Source of the DNA: Streptomyces rishiriensis
GTDB taxonomy: Bacteria; Actinomycetota; Actinomycetes; Streptomycetales; Streptomycetaceae
Assembly (NCBI RefSeq): GCF_003112535.1
Contig: NZ_BEWA01000008.1
Span: 334,643 to 398,642, forward strand
Length of the DNA stretch: 64,000 nt
Direction: 5' to 3'
Within the stretch, counting starts at the first letter, position 1. Every line of letters begins with the position of its first letter. Positions 56,269-64,000 of this stretch are shown here, one piece after another. A program made the position numbers and the translations under genes. The notes beneath the pieces are model-generated. The model saw nothing but the letters and a program-made list of their open reading frames with translations. It made no database searches and was not told the DNA's origin.

Positions 56269-58007
56269 GCACCCGTCGACTGTTCGCCTCCTGCGCGGCC
56301 GTGTTCACGGCCGGCTGTGCGCTCGCGCTGGTTCCTTCCGCCGGCGCGAGCGCGCACCCGCTCGGCAACTTCACCGTCAACCGCTACGACGGTCTCGTCG
56401 CCGCCCCGGGACAGCTGCGGGTCGACCATGTCGAGGACCTCGCCGAGATCCCGGCGACCCAGGCGAAGCCCGACATCGAGCGGCTCGGGATGAGCGCCTG
56501 GGCCCGGGAGCGCTGCGCCACGGCCGCGTCCGGCAGCAGGCTCACCGTCGACGGCCGGGCCGTGACCCTCACGGTGGGCTCCAGCAAGGCGTCCGTGCGG
56601 CCCGGTCAGGCGGGGCTCGACACGCTGCGCGTCGAGTGCCGGCTGGCCGCCCCGCTGCCCGACGTCGCCGACGGGGACGCCGTCTCCGTCGGCTTTCACA
56701 GCGCGGGCGTCTCCACCGGCCCCGGCTGGCGGGAGATCACCGCGCGCGGCGACCGGATGACGCTGACCGCGTCCGACGTCCCGAAGAAGTCGCTGTCGGG
56801 CGAACTGACCAGCTATCCCAAGGAGTTGCTGTCCTCCCCGGCGGACACCTCGACCGCGTCCGTGCGGGTGCGGCCCGGCGGTGCGGCGCTCGTCGAGGAG
56901 AACCGGGACGCACCGGCCGCCTCGGTGCTGCCGCGCGGCGCGGACCGCTGGACACGGGCCCTGGACGATCTGGTCGCCCGCCAGCACCTCACCCTCGGCT
57001 TCGCCGCGCTCGCCCTGGTGATCGCCATCGGTCTCGGCGCGCTGCACGCGGTCGCCCCGGGCCACGGCAAGACCATCATGGCCGCGACGGCGGCGGCCCG
57101 GGGCGGCAGGGCGCGGATGAAGGACGTTCTCCCGCTCGCCGCGTCGGTGACCGTCACGCACACGCTCGGCGTCGTCGCGCTGGGCCTTCTCGTCACCGCC
57201 GGTTCGGCCGCGGCGCCCTCGGTGATCGCCTGGCTGGGGCTGGCGAGCGGCGCGCTGGTGCTCTTCGCGGGCGCGACCCTCGCACGCCGGGCCTGGCGCG
57301 GCCGCGGCGGCACCGGCACCGCGCACGGACACGCCCATCCCCACCCCCACCCGCACCCGCACCCGCACCCGCACCCGCCGGGTGGTCACTCGCCCGCCCA
57401 CGAGCCGGCGAAGGCCGCGGACCGTCAACTCGCACTGGTGGGGGCCACCACCGCGCACACCCATGCCCATCACGACCACGACGCCCCCGACCCCACTCAC
57501 GGGCACCGTCACGAAACCGGTCACGAACACGAGCACGGACATGACCACGAGCACGGTCACGAGCACGGCCACGGGCCTCACCGCGAAGACGGTCATGAGC
57601 ACGACCACGGGCACACCCACACGCACACCCACGGCGGCCACACCCACAGCCACGCCGTCGCCCCCACCCTGCGCGGCACGCTCCTGCTCGGGTTCGCCGG
57701 CGGCATGGTGCCCAGCCCGTCGGCGGTGGTCGTGCTGGTCGGTGCGGCCGCGCTCGGGCAGGCCTGGTTCGGGCTGCTGCTCGTGGTCGCGTACGGCGTC
57801 GGTCTCGCGCTGACCCTGACCGCCGCCGGGTTCGCCGTCGTCAGGCTCGGCGCGGGGGCGACCCGCCTCCTGGACCGTCAGCCGCGCTGGACGACCCACC
57901 CGGCCGTGACGCTCGTGCGCCGCAATCTGCCCCTGTGGTCCGCCTTCCTCGTGGTGGTCCTCGGTGCCGGACTGGTGCTCAGGGGGGCCGCATCCGTACT
58001 GGGCTGA
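56265..58007 (+). CDS. NicO-family nickel/cobalt transporter with a large His-rich loop
   Basis: A 580-residue membrane protein. The signal peptide is residues 1-30, and an extracytoplasmic beta-rich domain covers about 31-235. The NicO core begins with LGALHAVAPGHGKTIMAATA, the family signature, then VTVTHTLGVVALGLL. Between spans, residues about 355-463 form a loop with dozens of His/Asp/Glu (HGHAHPHPHPHPHPH; HEHEHGHDHEHGHEHGHG). C-terminal spans follow. It should export or import Ni or Co, or other divalent metal. GTG at 56265 overlaps the TPR stop as GTGA. Confidence 0.87.
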   Translation: MSTRRLFASCAAVFTAGCALALVPSAGASAHPLGNFTVNRYDGLVAAPGQLRVDHVEDLAEIPATQAKPDIERLGMSAWARERCATAASGSRLTVDGRAVTLTVGSSKASVRPGQAGLDTLRVECRLAAPLPDVADGDAVSVGFHSAGVSTGPGWREITARGDRMTLTASDVPKKSLSGELTSYPKELLSSPADTSTASVRVRPGGAALVEENRDAPAASVLPRGADRWTRALDDLVARQHLTLGFAALALVIAIGLGALHAVAPGHGKTIMAATAAARGGRARMKDVLPLAASVTVTHTLGVVALGLLVTAGSAAAPSVIAWLGLASGALVLFAGATLARRAWRGRGGTGTAHGHAHPHPHPHPHPHPHPPGGHSPAHEPAKAADRQLALVGATTAHTHAHHDHDAPDPTHGHRHETGHEHEHGHDHEHGHEHGHGPHREDGHEHDHGHTHTHTHGGHTHSHAVAPTLRGTLLLGFAGGMVPSPSAVVVLVGAAALGQAWFGLLLVVAYGVGLALTLTAAGFAVVRLGAGATRLLDRQPRWTTHPAVTLVRRNLPLWSAFLVVVLGAGLVLRGAASVLG

Positions 58008-58067
58008 GCTACGTTGGTGGGGTTGCGGAGGTTTTCGCCCGGATGCGAAGAGCGAAATGGGGGCGCG

Positions 58068-59708
58068 GTGTCCGAAGAACCGGGCAGTGAACGTCTGATC
58101 GCGGGCCGCTACCGTCTGCTGACCCCGCTCGGCGAGGGCGGCATGGGCACGGTGTGGCGGGCCCGTGACGAGGTGCTGCACCGCGAGGTCGCGGTCAAGG
58201 AGGTGCGCGCGCCGCACGGGCTGGCCGCCTCCGACGTGGAGCGCCTGTACGCCCGGCTGGAGCGCGAGGCCTGGGCCGCGGCCCGGGTCGCGAACCGCAA
58301 CGTCGTCACCGTGTACGACGTGGCCGCCCAGGACGGACGGCCCTGGATCGTCATGGAGATCGTGCACGGGATCTCCCTCTCCGAACTGCTCGACGCGGAG
58401 GGGCCGCTCGAACCGGCGCGGGTCGCGCACATCGGCGCCGAGGTGCTGGCCGCGCTGCGGGCCGCGCACGAGGCGGGCGTGCTGCACCGGGACGTCAAAC
58501 CGGCGAACGTGCTGATGTCGAACGACGGCCGCGTGGTGCTCACCGACTTCGGCATCGCGACCGTCGAGGGCACCTCGGCGCTGACCATGACCGGCGAGGT
58601 CATCGGCTCTCCCGAGTTCCTCGCGCCGGAGCGCGCGCTGGGGCGTACACCGGGTCCCGAGTCGGATCTGTGGTCGCTGGGCGTGCTGCTGTACGCGGCG
58701 GTGGAGGGCAACTCCCCCTTCCGGTACGACACTCCGCTGAGCACGCTCCGGGCGGTCGTCGACGAGGAGCTGCCGCCGCCGCGCCGGGCGGGGCCGCTCG
58801 CGCCGGTGATCGAGGGCCTGCTGCGCAAGGACCCGGCCGAACGGCTGTCCGCCGAACGGGCCGAACGGGACCTGCGGTTGATCGCGGCCGGGGGCACGCC
58901 CTCCGGGGGAGGCGATCCGGGCGCGGGCACGACCCGCGGGGCGATGTACGCGCCGTATCCGCCGACGGCGGCGACCCCCGCCGAACCCTTCCGGCACGGG
59001 CCCGCGGACCCGGCCGCGCCACAGCCGTGGACGTCCGCCCCGGCGGGCGCGGCGGGGCGGGGCGCCTCCTCGCCGGAGCCGGACCGGGGCCGGCGGGCCG
59101 GCGTGCTCCTCGTCACGGGGGTGGCGGTGCTGGCGCTGGCGGTCGCCGGACTGACGTACGGGCTGCTGCACCACGACGTCGGCCGCCGCAGCGGCTCCGG
59201 CGGGGTCACGAACAGCGCCTCGGAAGCGGTGAGTTCGCCCGCGCCGCAGCGGGAGCCGAGCAGGTCGGCGGCGGAGTCCGCGAGCCCGAGCCCGAGCGGG
59301 AGCCCCTCGTCCGCCGCACCGGAGCAGACGGTCACGGTCAGCGTCGCCGGCGCGCACACGGACTACACCGGTGCGTGTCCGCCGCAGGACGCCGACGCGC
59401 CCGCCTTCACCGCGACGATCACGGTGGGACGGCTGCCCGCGACGGTGTCCTACCGCTGGGTGTCGAAGGACGGCGAGCTGTCCGGGCAGACCTGGAAGAC
59501 GCTCGACTTCCCGTCGGGCGGCGGGAAGTCGAAGCAGGACAAGGTGATCGTGTCGACGTACGCCGGGAGCGGCACGTACCGGAACTCCATCGCCGTCGAG
59601 GTGCGCAAGCCGGTGAAGGCGACGTCGGACGCGGTGCCGTTCTCGGTCACCTGCGAGACGGAGACCCCGTCGGGCGGGGCCTCCCCCTCGTCCTCGCCGT
59701 CCGAATGA
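58068..59708 (+). CDS. Serine/threonine protein kinase, transmembrane
   Basis: A 546-residue PknB-like kinase. The kinase domain covers residues about 15-275: GEGGMGTVWRA P-loop, Lys44 in VAVKEV, HRDVKPANVLM catalytic loop, TDFGIATVEG and APE-type APERALGR. A Pro/Ala linker leads to one membrane span (about 345-367), then a Ser/Pro-rich segment and an extracellular Ig-like domain (about 430-530) with CPPQD and VTCET cysteines. GTG at 58068 has GGGGG upstream. It is 60 bases after the NicO gene and co-directional, so it may be part of that operon; the ligand is unknown. Confidence 0.9.
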   Translation: MSEEPGSERLIAGRYRLLTPLGEGGMGTVWRARDEVLHREVAVKEVRAPHGLAASDVERLYARLEREAWAAARVANRNVVTVYDVAAQDGRPWIVMEIVHGISLSELLDAEGPLEPARVAHIGAEVLAALRAAHEAGVLHRDVKPANVLMSNDGRVVLTDFGIATVEGTSALTMTGEVIGSPEFLAPERALGRTPGPESDLWSLGVLLYAAVEGNSPFRYDTPLSTLRAVVDEELPPPRRAGPLAPVIEGLLRKDPAERLSAERAERDLRLIAAGGTPSGGGDPGAGTTRGAMYAPYPPTAATPAEPFRHGPADPAAPQPWTSAPAGAAGRGASSPEPDRGRRAGVLLVTGVAVLALAVAGLTYGLLHHDVGRRSGSGGVTNSASEAVSSPAPQREPSRSAAESASPSPSGSPSSAAPEQTVTVSVAGAHTDYTGACPPQDADAPAFTATITVGRLPATVSYRWVSKDGELSGQTWKTLDFPSGGGKSKQDKVIVSTYAGSGTYRNSIAVEVRKPVKATSDAVPFSVTCETETPSGGASPSSSPSE

Positions 59709-59716
59709 GCCGGGCG

Positions 59717-59732
59717 GCGGCCGTCAGGCCGC
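59717..59732. terminator. Short hairpin between convergent kinase and SGNH genes
   Basis: GCGGCC/GGCCGC form a 6-bp stem with a 4-base loop that spans the SGNH stop codon, a possible shared terminator. Confidence 0.35.
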
Positions 59733-60530
59733 GCTGGTGAGGACCGGCAGGTAGCCGCCGGACTGGCCGGAGGCGGTCGGGTGGTAGGACTCGCCGATGT
59801 TCAGCAGGTCGAGGCTGTGCAGCCAGGAGCTGCCGGAGCAGATCTCGTGGCCGCCGAAGGGGGTGCGGACGTCGCCGAAGACGAAGCCGTGGGCGGCCGC
59901 GCGGCGGGCGACGGCGGCGTCGAGGTAGTCGGCCGCGCCGTTGATGGCGGAGCGCTTGGTCTCGGACAGGCCGAGGCACAGGGAGCCGAGCCGGTAGAAG
60001 CGGGGATAGCCGATGACGACGACGCGCGCGTTGGGTGCTTTGGAGCGGATCGCCGAGTAGACGCCGTCGAGTTTGCCGGGGAGCGTGGAGTCGACGTAGG
60101 CGCGGGCGGTGTCGATACGGCCGAGGCAGCCGCTGTCGGAACTGGTGACACAGGTCGTCATGACGTCGGCGAAGCCCGCGTCGTTGCCGCCGATGGTGAT
60201 GGAGACGAGGCCGGTGGAGGAGTTCAGGCCGCCGAGCTGACTCGCCAGAACATCACCCGTACGGGCTCCCGAGCAGGCAGCGAAGGTGAACGAGGCGGGG
60301 CCGTGGGCGGCGTTCCAGAGGTACGGGTAGGCCTTGGTGCTGCGCTTACAGTCGCCGCTGGAGCTGAGGTAACTCCCCGCGCCGACGCCGGAGGAGTAGG
60401 AGTCGCCGAGGGCCACATAGCCACCGGTGGCGGCGAGGTGGGATCCCTGCGCGGAGCCCGCCCCGGTGAGGGCGGCGCCGAGGGCGAGGAGGGCTGAGCT
60501 GACGAATACGACAAGTCGGGAACGTCTCAT
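59724..60530 (-). CDS. Secreted SGNH/GDSL hydrolase (esterase/lipase)
   Basis: A 268-residue exported esterase. The signal peptide is residues about 1-30 (VVFVSSALLALGAALTGAGSAQG). Block I is YVALGDSYSSGVG with the nucleophile Ser in GDSYS, block III is ITIGGNDAGF with the oxyanion Asn, and block V is GESYHPTASGQ with the catalytic His. Six cysteines suit the disulfides seen in secreted Streptomyces SGNH esterases. AGGAGG precedes the ATG at 60530 at a good distance. It probably hydrolyses acyl esters outside the cell. Confidence 0.92.
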   Translation of the reverse strand: MRRSRLVVFVSSALLALGAALTGAGSAQGSHLAATGGYVALGDSYSSGVGAGSYLSSSGDCKRSTKAYPYLWNAAHGPASFTFAACSGARTGDVLASQLGGLNSSTGLVSITIGGNDAGFADVMTTCVTSSDSGCLGRIDTARAYVDSTLPGKLDGVYSAIRSKAPNARVVVIGYPRFYRLGSLCLGLSETKRSAINGAADYLDAAVARRAAAHGFVFGDVRTPFGGHEICSGSSWLHSLDLLNIGESYHPTASGQSGGYLPVLTSAA

Positions 60531-60847
60531 GGAACCTCCTTTAGCAGGTTCTCTGCCACAACTTTCGTAGCAAGCACCCGCATTGACGGGAAGTGTCCAT
60601 GCCAAGACTTTTCGCCCTCACGACGGCCGTGGGGGCCGGTTCGGGCCCACTTGCACCCCGAGGCGTACGGAGTAGCGCTCTTGACCGGTCGTCAAACGGA
60701 GGCGGCGGCGCGAGGACCGGCGGGACCGGCGGGACCGGCCGACCACCGGACGAAACTCGCGTATCCGGCATGTCCGGCTTACCCGACACGCCACGCGCAG
60801 TGCGGAAACCGGGTGCGGACAGGGGCCCGGTGCCGGATCATGGGCGC
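60531..60847. other. 317-base divergent gap, promoters only
   Basis: No gene is visible between the SGNH and AAA genes. The gap has an inverted repeat TTGAC/GTCAA around CGGTC (60681-60695), and a short GGCGGGACC-type repeat near 60716-60741. A GATCAT hexamer shortly before the AAA start could be its -10 element, implying a leaderless mRNA. Confidence 0.5.
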
Positions 60848-61942
<1,095 letters not shown>

Positions 61943-61987
61943 CTCCTTCGGGACACGCGGATCCGGCCCGGGTGTTTTGATGGAGGT

Positions 61988-62761
61988 ATGACGCTGTACG
62001 TCGGCACGTCGGGCTGGCAGTACAAGGACTGGAAGGGCGTGCTGTACCCGGCGGACCTTCCCGTACGGCGGTGGCTGGAGGAGTACGCGGCGCACTTCGC
62101 CACCGTCGAGATCAACAACGCGTTCTACCGGCTGCCGTCGCGGGAGACCTTCGCGTCCTGGGGCGCCCGCGTCCCGTCGGACTTCACCGTCACGGTGAAG
62201 GCGAGCCGCTATCTGACCCACGTCAAGCGGCTGCGCCATCCCGGGGAGCCGGTGCACCGGCTGATGACCCACGCGGCCGGCCTCGGGCCGCGCCTGGGCC
62301 CGGTCCTGCTCCAGCTGCCGCCGACCCTGCGGGCCGATCCGGGGCTGCTGGACGCCTGTCTGGCCTGCTTCCCGGCGGACACCCGCGTCGCGGTGGAGCC
62401 GCGGCACGACTCGTGGTGGACCGCCGAGGTGCGGGAGGTGCTGCGGACCCGGGGCGCGGCCCTGTGCTGGGCCGACGTCGCGTCCCGCCCGGTCACTCCG
62501 CTGTGGCGCACCGCCGACTGGGGGTACGTCCGCTTCCACCAGGGCCGCGCCCGGCCGTGGCCGCGCTACGGGCATCGCGCGCTGGAGACCTGGGTCGACC
62601 GCGTCGCGACGACCTGGGCGCGCGACGCCGACGTCTACGCGTACTTCAACAACGACCCGGGCGGCGCGGCGGTGGGGGACGCGGCGCTGTTCGGCAGGAC
62701 GGCGGAGCGGGCGGGCCTGCGGGTGACGCGGACGCCGCGCGCGCTCGCCGCCCGCAGCTGA
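61988..62761 (+). CDS. DUF72 domain protein
   Basis: A 257-residue TIM-barrel-like protein. The N-terminus LYVGTSGWQYKDWKGVLYP, then FATVEINNAFYRLPSRETFASW, VKASRYLTHVKRL, PVLLQLPPTLRAD, VAVEPRHDSWW and YFNNDPGGAAVGDA are the family landmarks. DUF72 proteins are related to YecE; biochemical function is not established. Length is normal. The ATG at 61988 is directly preceded by TGGAGGT, so the ribosome site is close. No operon partners. Confidence 0.88.
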   Translation: MTLYVGTSGWQYKDWKGVLYPADLPVRRWLEEYAAHFATVEINNAFYRLPSRETFASWGARVPSDFTVTVKASRYLTHVKRLRHPGEPVHRLMTHAAGLGPRLGPVLLQLPPTLRADPGLLDACLACFPADTRVAVEPRHDSWWTAEVREVLRTRGAALCWADVASRPVTPLWRTADWGYVRFHQGRARPWPRYGHRALETWVDRVATTWARDADVYAYFNNDPGGAAVGDAALFGRTAERAGLRVTRTPRALAARS

Positions 62762-62785
62762 TCACGGATGACCACCCGCCCCCGG

Positions 62786-63154
62786 TCACGCCTGGTAGGC
62801 CGCCCGCAGGGCCTCCCGCACGGCGGCCGAGGCCTCTTCCTCGGTGAGCCCCAGCCGCAGCGCCCGCTCGGCGTAGGCGCCTGCGGCCGCCGCCGCCTCG
62901 CGCTGTGCCGCCGGTCCCGAGGCGGCGACGAACGTGCCGTTGCGCCCCCGGGTCTCGATCACGCCGTCCGTCTCCAGCGCCCGGTAGGCCTTGGCGACGG
63001 TGTTCGCGGCGAGGCCGAGCGACTCGGCCAGCCCCCGCACCGTCGGCAGCCGGTAGCCGACCGGCAGCGCGCCCGACCGGGCCTGCTCGGCGATCTGCGC
63101 GCGCACCTGCTCGTAGGGTGCGGCGCCCTCATCGACATGGATCTTCAAGGTCAC
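62786..63154 (-). CDS. GntR-family (YtrA subfamily) regulator
   Basis: A 122-residue regulator. The winged helix is APYEQVRAQIAEQARSGALPVGYRLPTVRGLAESLGLAANTVAKAYRALETDGVIETRGRNGTFV (residues about 10-76), with only a short C-terminal helical tail (ERALRLGLTEEEASAAVREAL). This is the YtrA-type layout, whose members usually control neighbouring ABC transporters; none is present here. GTG at 63154. It is divergent from the GNAT gene. Confidence 0.87.
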   Translation of the reverse strand: MTLKIHVDEGAAPYEQVRAQIAEQARSGALPVGYRLPTVRGLAESLGLAANTVAKAYRALETDGVIETRGRNGTFVAASGPAAQREAAAAAGAYAERALRLGLTEEEASAAVREALRAAYQA

Positions 63155-63223
63155 GGGCCGATTGTCCCGCACCCGCGGAAAATGGGAGGCACATCCGCGC
63201 CGCCCGCACGTAGCGTGCGCCCC

Positions 63224-64000
63224 ATGACCGTCATCGTGCGCGATCTGCGCCCCGGCGCCGCCGCCGACATCCGGGGCTTCGTCCGGGTCCGGCACCTCGC
63301 TCTGCCCTACGTGTACTTCAGCCCCGCCTCCGTGCTGCACGGCCTCACGTCCGCCCACCCCGCCGCCCACGCCCGCAAGCTGGTGGCCGTGATCGACGGC
63401 GAGGTGGTGGGGACGGCCCAGGTGAGCCTCGCCCACGACAGCCCGGAGCCCGGCCAGGGCGCCCTCAACGTGTACGTGGACCCGGCGCACACCGGGCGCG
63501 GCGCGGGCACGCTGCTGGTGCGGGCGGCCGAGGAGCACCTCGCGGCGCACGGGGCGACGAAGCTGTTCGCCTGGGTGCTGGACGAGCCGGGCCACCGCGC
63601 CTTCGCCGAACGGCGCGGCTACCGGGCCGGGCGCAGCGCGCACTTCCTCCGTCTGGACCTGGCGAAGGCCGCTCTGCCGCCGCTTCAGGACCCGCCGCCC
63701 GGTGTGGAACTGCGCACCGCCGCCGACTTCGCGGACGACCCCCGCCCGCTGTTCGCACTGGACGCGGAGGCGGGCTCGGACGAACCGAGCGACGTCGCGA
63801 CCGAGATGAGCGATTACGAGGCCTGGGTCGACGAGTACTGGAGGCACCCGCATCTGAACCTTGACCTGACCTCGGTCGCCGTGGCCGACGGCAGGCCGGT
63901 GGCCTTCAGCGTGGCCCACACCGGCGACGCCGGCAGATACGACACGGGCATGACCGGCACCGCCCGCGCCCACCGGGGCCGGGGCCTGGCCAAGCTCGTC
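63224..64000 (+). CDS. GNAT family N-acetyltransferase, two-domain, cut by the window end
   Basis: At least 259 residues, open at the right edge. The first GNAT domain (about 5-150) has the acetyl-CoA loop HTGRGAGTLLV and the FAERRGYRAG ending. The second (about 165 onwards) reaches another acetyl-CoA-loop sequence GTARAHRGRGLAKLV at the window end. The pattern of two tandem GNAT units is common in Streptomyces. The ATG at 63224 is 69 bases from the divergent YtrA-type regulator start. The substrate is unknown. Confidence 0.87.
   Translation, partial: MTVIVRDLRPGAAADIRGFVRVRHLALPYVYFSPASVLHGLTSAHPAAHARKLVAVIDGEVVGTAQVSLAHDSPEPGQGALNVYVDPAHTGRGAGTLLVRAAEEHLAAHGATKLFAWVLDEPGHRAFAERRGYRAGRSAHFLRLDLAKAALPPLQDPPPGVELRTAADFADDPRPLFALDAEAGSDEPSDVATEMSDYEAWVDEYWRHPHLNLDLTSVAVADGRPVAFSVAHTGDAGRYDTGMTGTARAHRGRGLAKLV

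Overview
The window is high-GC actinobacterial chromosome, almost certainly Streptomyces. Third codon positions are nearly all G or C, GTG starts are common, and several genes begin a few bases after a -10-like hexamer. The gene content is typical of the genus: a Pls/PosA-type peptide synthetase, a SigK-type ECF sigma factor with an RskA-type anti-sigma factor, a DUF4331 protein, hmgA with a GntR regulator, many TetR regulators, and a rare TTA codon. I found no transposase, integrase, prophage, CRISPR array, tRNA or rRNA. The region reads as chromosome core to sub-core rather than an acquired island.

Layout. 1-4.4 kb: the 3' part of a membrane-bound Pls-type synthetase overlapping an M1 metallopeptidase. 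4.5-9.6 kb: a YchJ-like protein, then a gluconate/idonate operon (gntK, gntP, gluconate 5-dehydrogenase, idonate dehydrogenase) divergent from its FadR/GntR regulator. 10-16.6 kb: a sulfite-oxidase-type molybdoenzyme with a cytochrome b partner, a TTA-containing unknown gene, a DMT transporter, a NUDIX hydrolase, two overlapping DUF202 genes, a pentanucleotide array and a quinone oxidoreductase. 16.7-22.6 kb: acyl-CoA catabolism (APH-like phosphotransferase, acyl-CoA dehydrogenase, TetR, acyl-CoA ligase, SDR). 23-29.6 kb: penicillin acylase, a BKACE-type protein, a DraRnl-like RNA ligase and SoxR. 29.6-33 kb: MaoC hydratase, TetR, a second acyl-CoA dehydrogenase and another TetR. 33-38 kb: an ArsR-like regulator, a frameshifted DMT transporter, and an aldehyde/alcohol dehydrogenase pair. 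37.7-45.8 kb: an ABC-ATPase relic, a class F sortase with a probable surface substrate, MFS and CitMHS transporters, a molybdopterin oxidoreductase, TetR and a lipoprotein. 46-50.7 kb: hmgA, GntR, a type ISP C-terminal-like protein and a CoA transferase. 50.8-59.7 kb: sigK/anti-sigma, DUF4331, TPR protein, His-rich NicO transporter and a Ser/Thr kinase. 59.7-64 kb: SGNH hydrolase, AAA ATPase, DUF72, GntR, and a GNAT enzyme that runs off the window.

How it works together. Several catabolic blocks (gluconate; acyl-CoA or fatty acid; aldehyde/alcohol; homogentisate; citrate) each carry a local regulator. I could read candidate operators by eye. A 19-bp palindrome occurs both in the TetR/acyl-CoA dehydrogenase divergent promoter (32366) and before the aldehyde dehydrogenase operon (37679). 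A CATACCGACYGGT element precedes both acyl-CoA operons (17116, 22620). A CTAAGC/GCTTAG-type element precedes maoC (29617) and the neighbouring tetR (30838). These suggest small TetR regulons that span the window.

The least-explained units are the sigK/DUF4331/TPR/NicO/kinase locus, the Pls-like synthetase coupled to a metallopeptidase, the sortase/surface-protein pair, and the lone RNA ligase. All assignments come from reading sequence and motifs. No database search was run.
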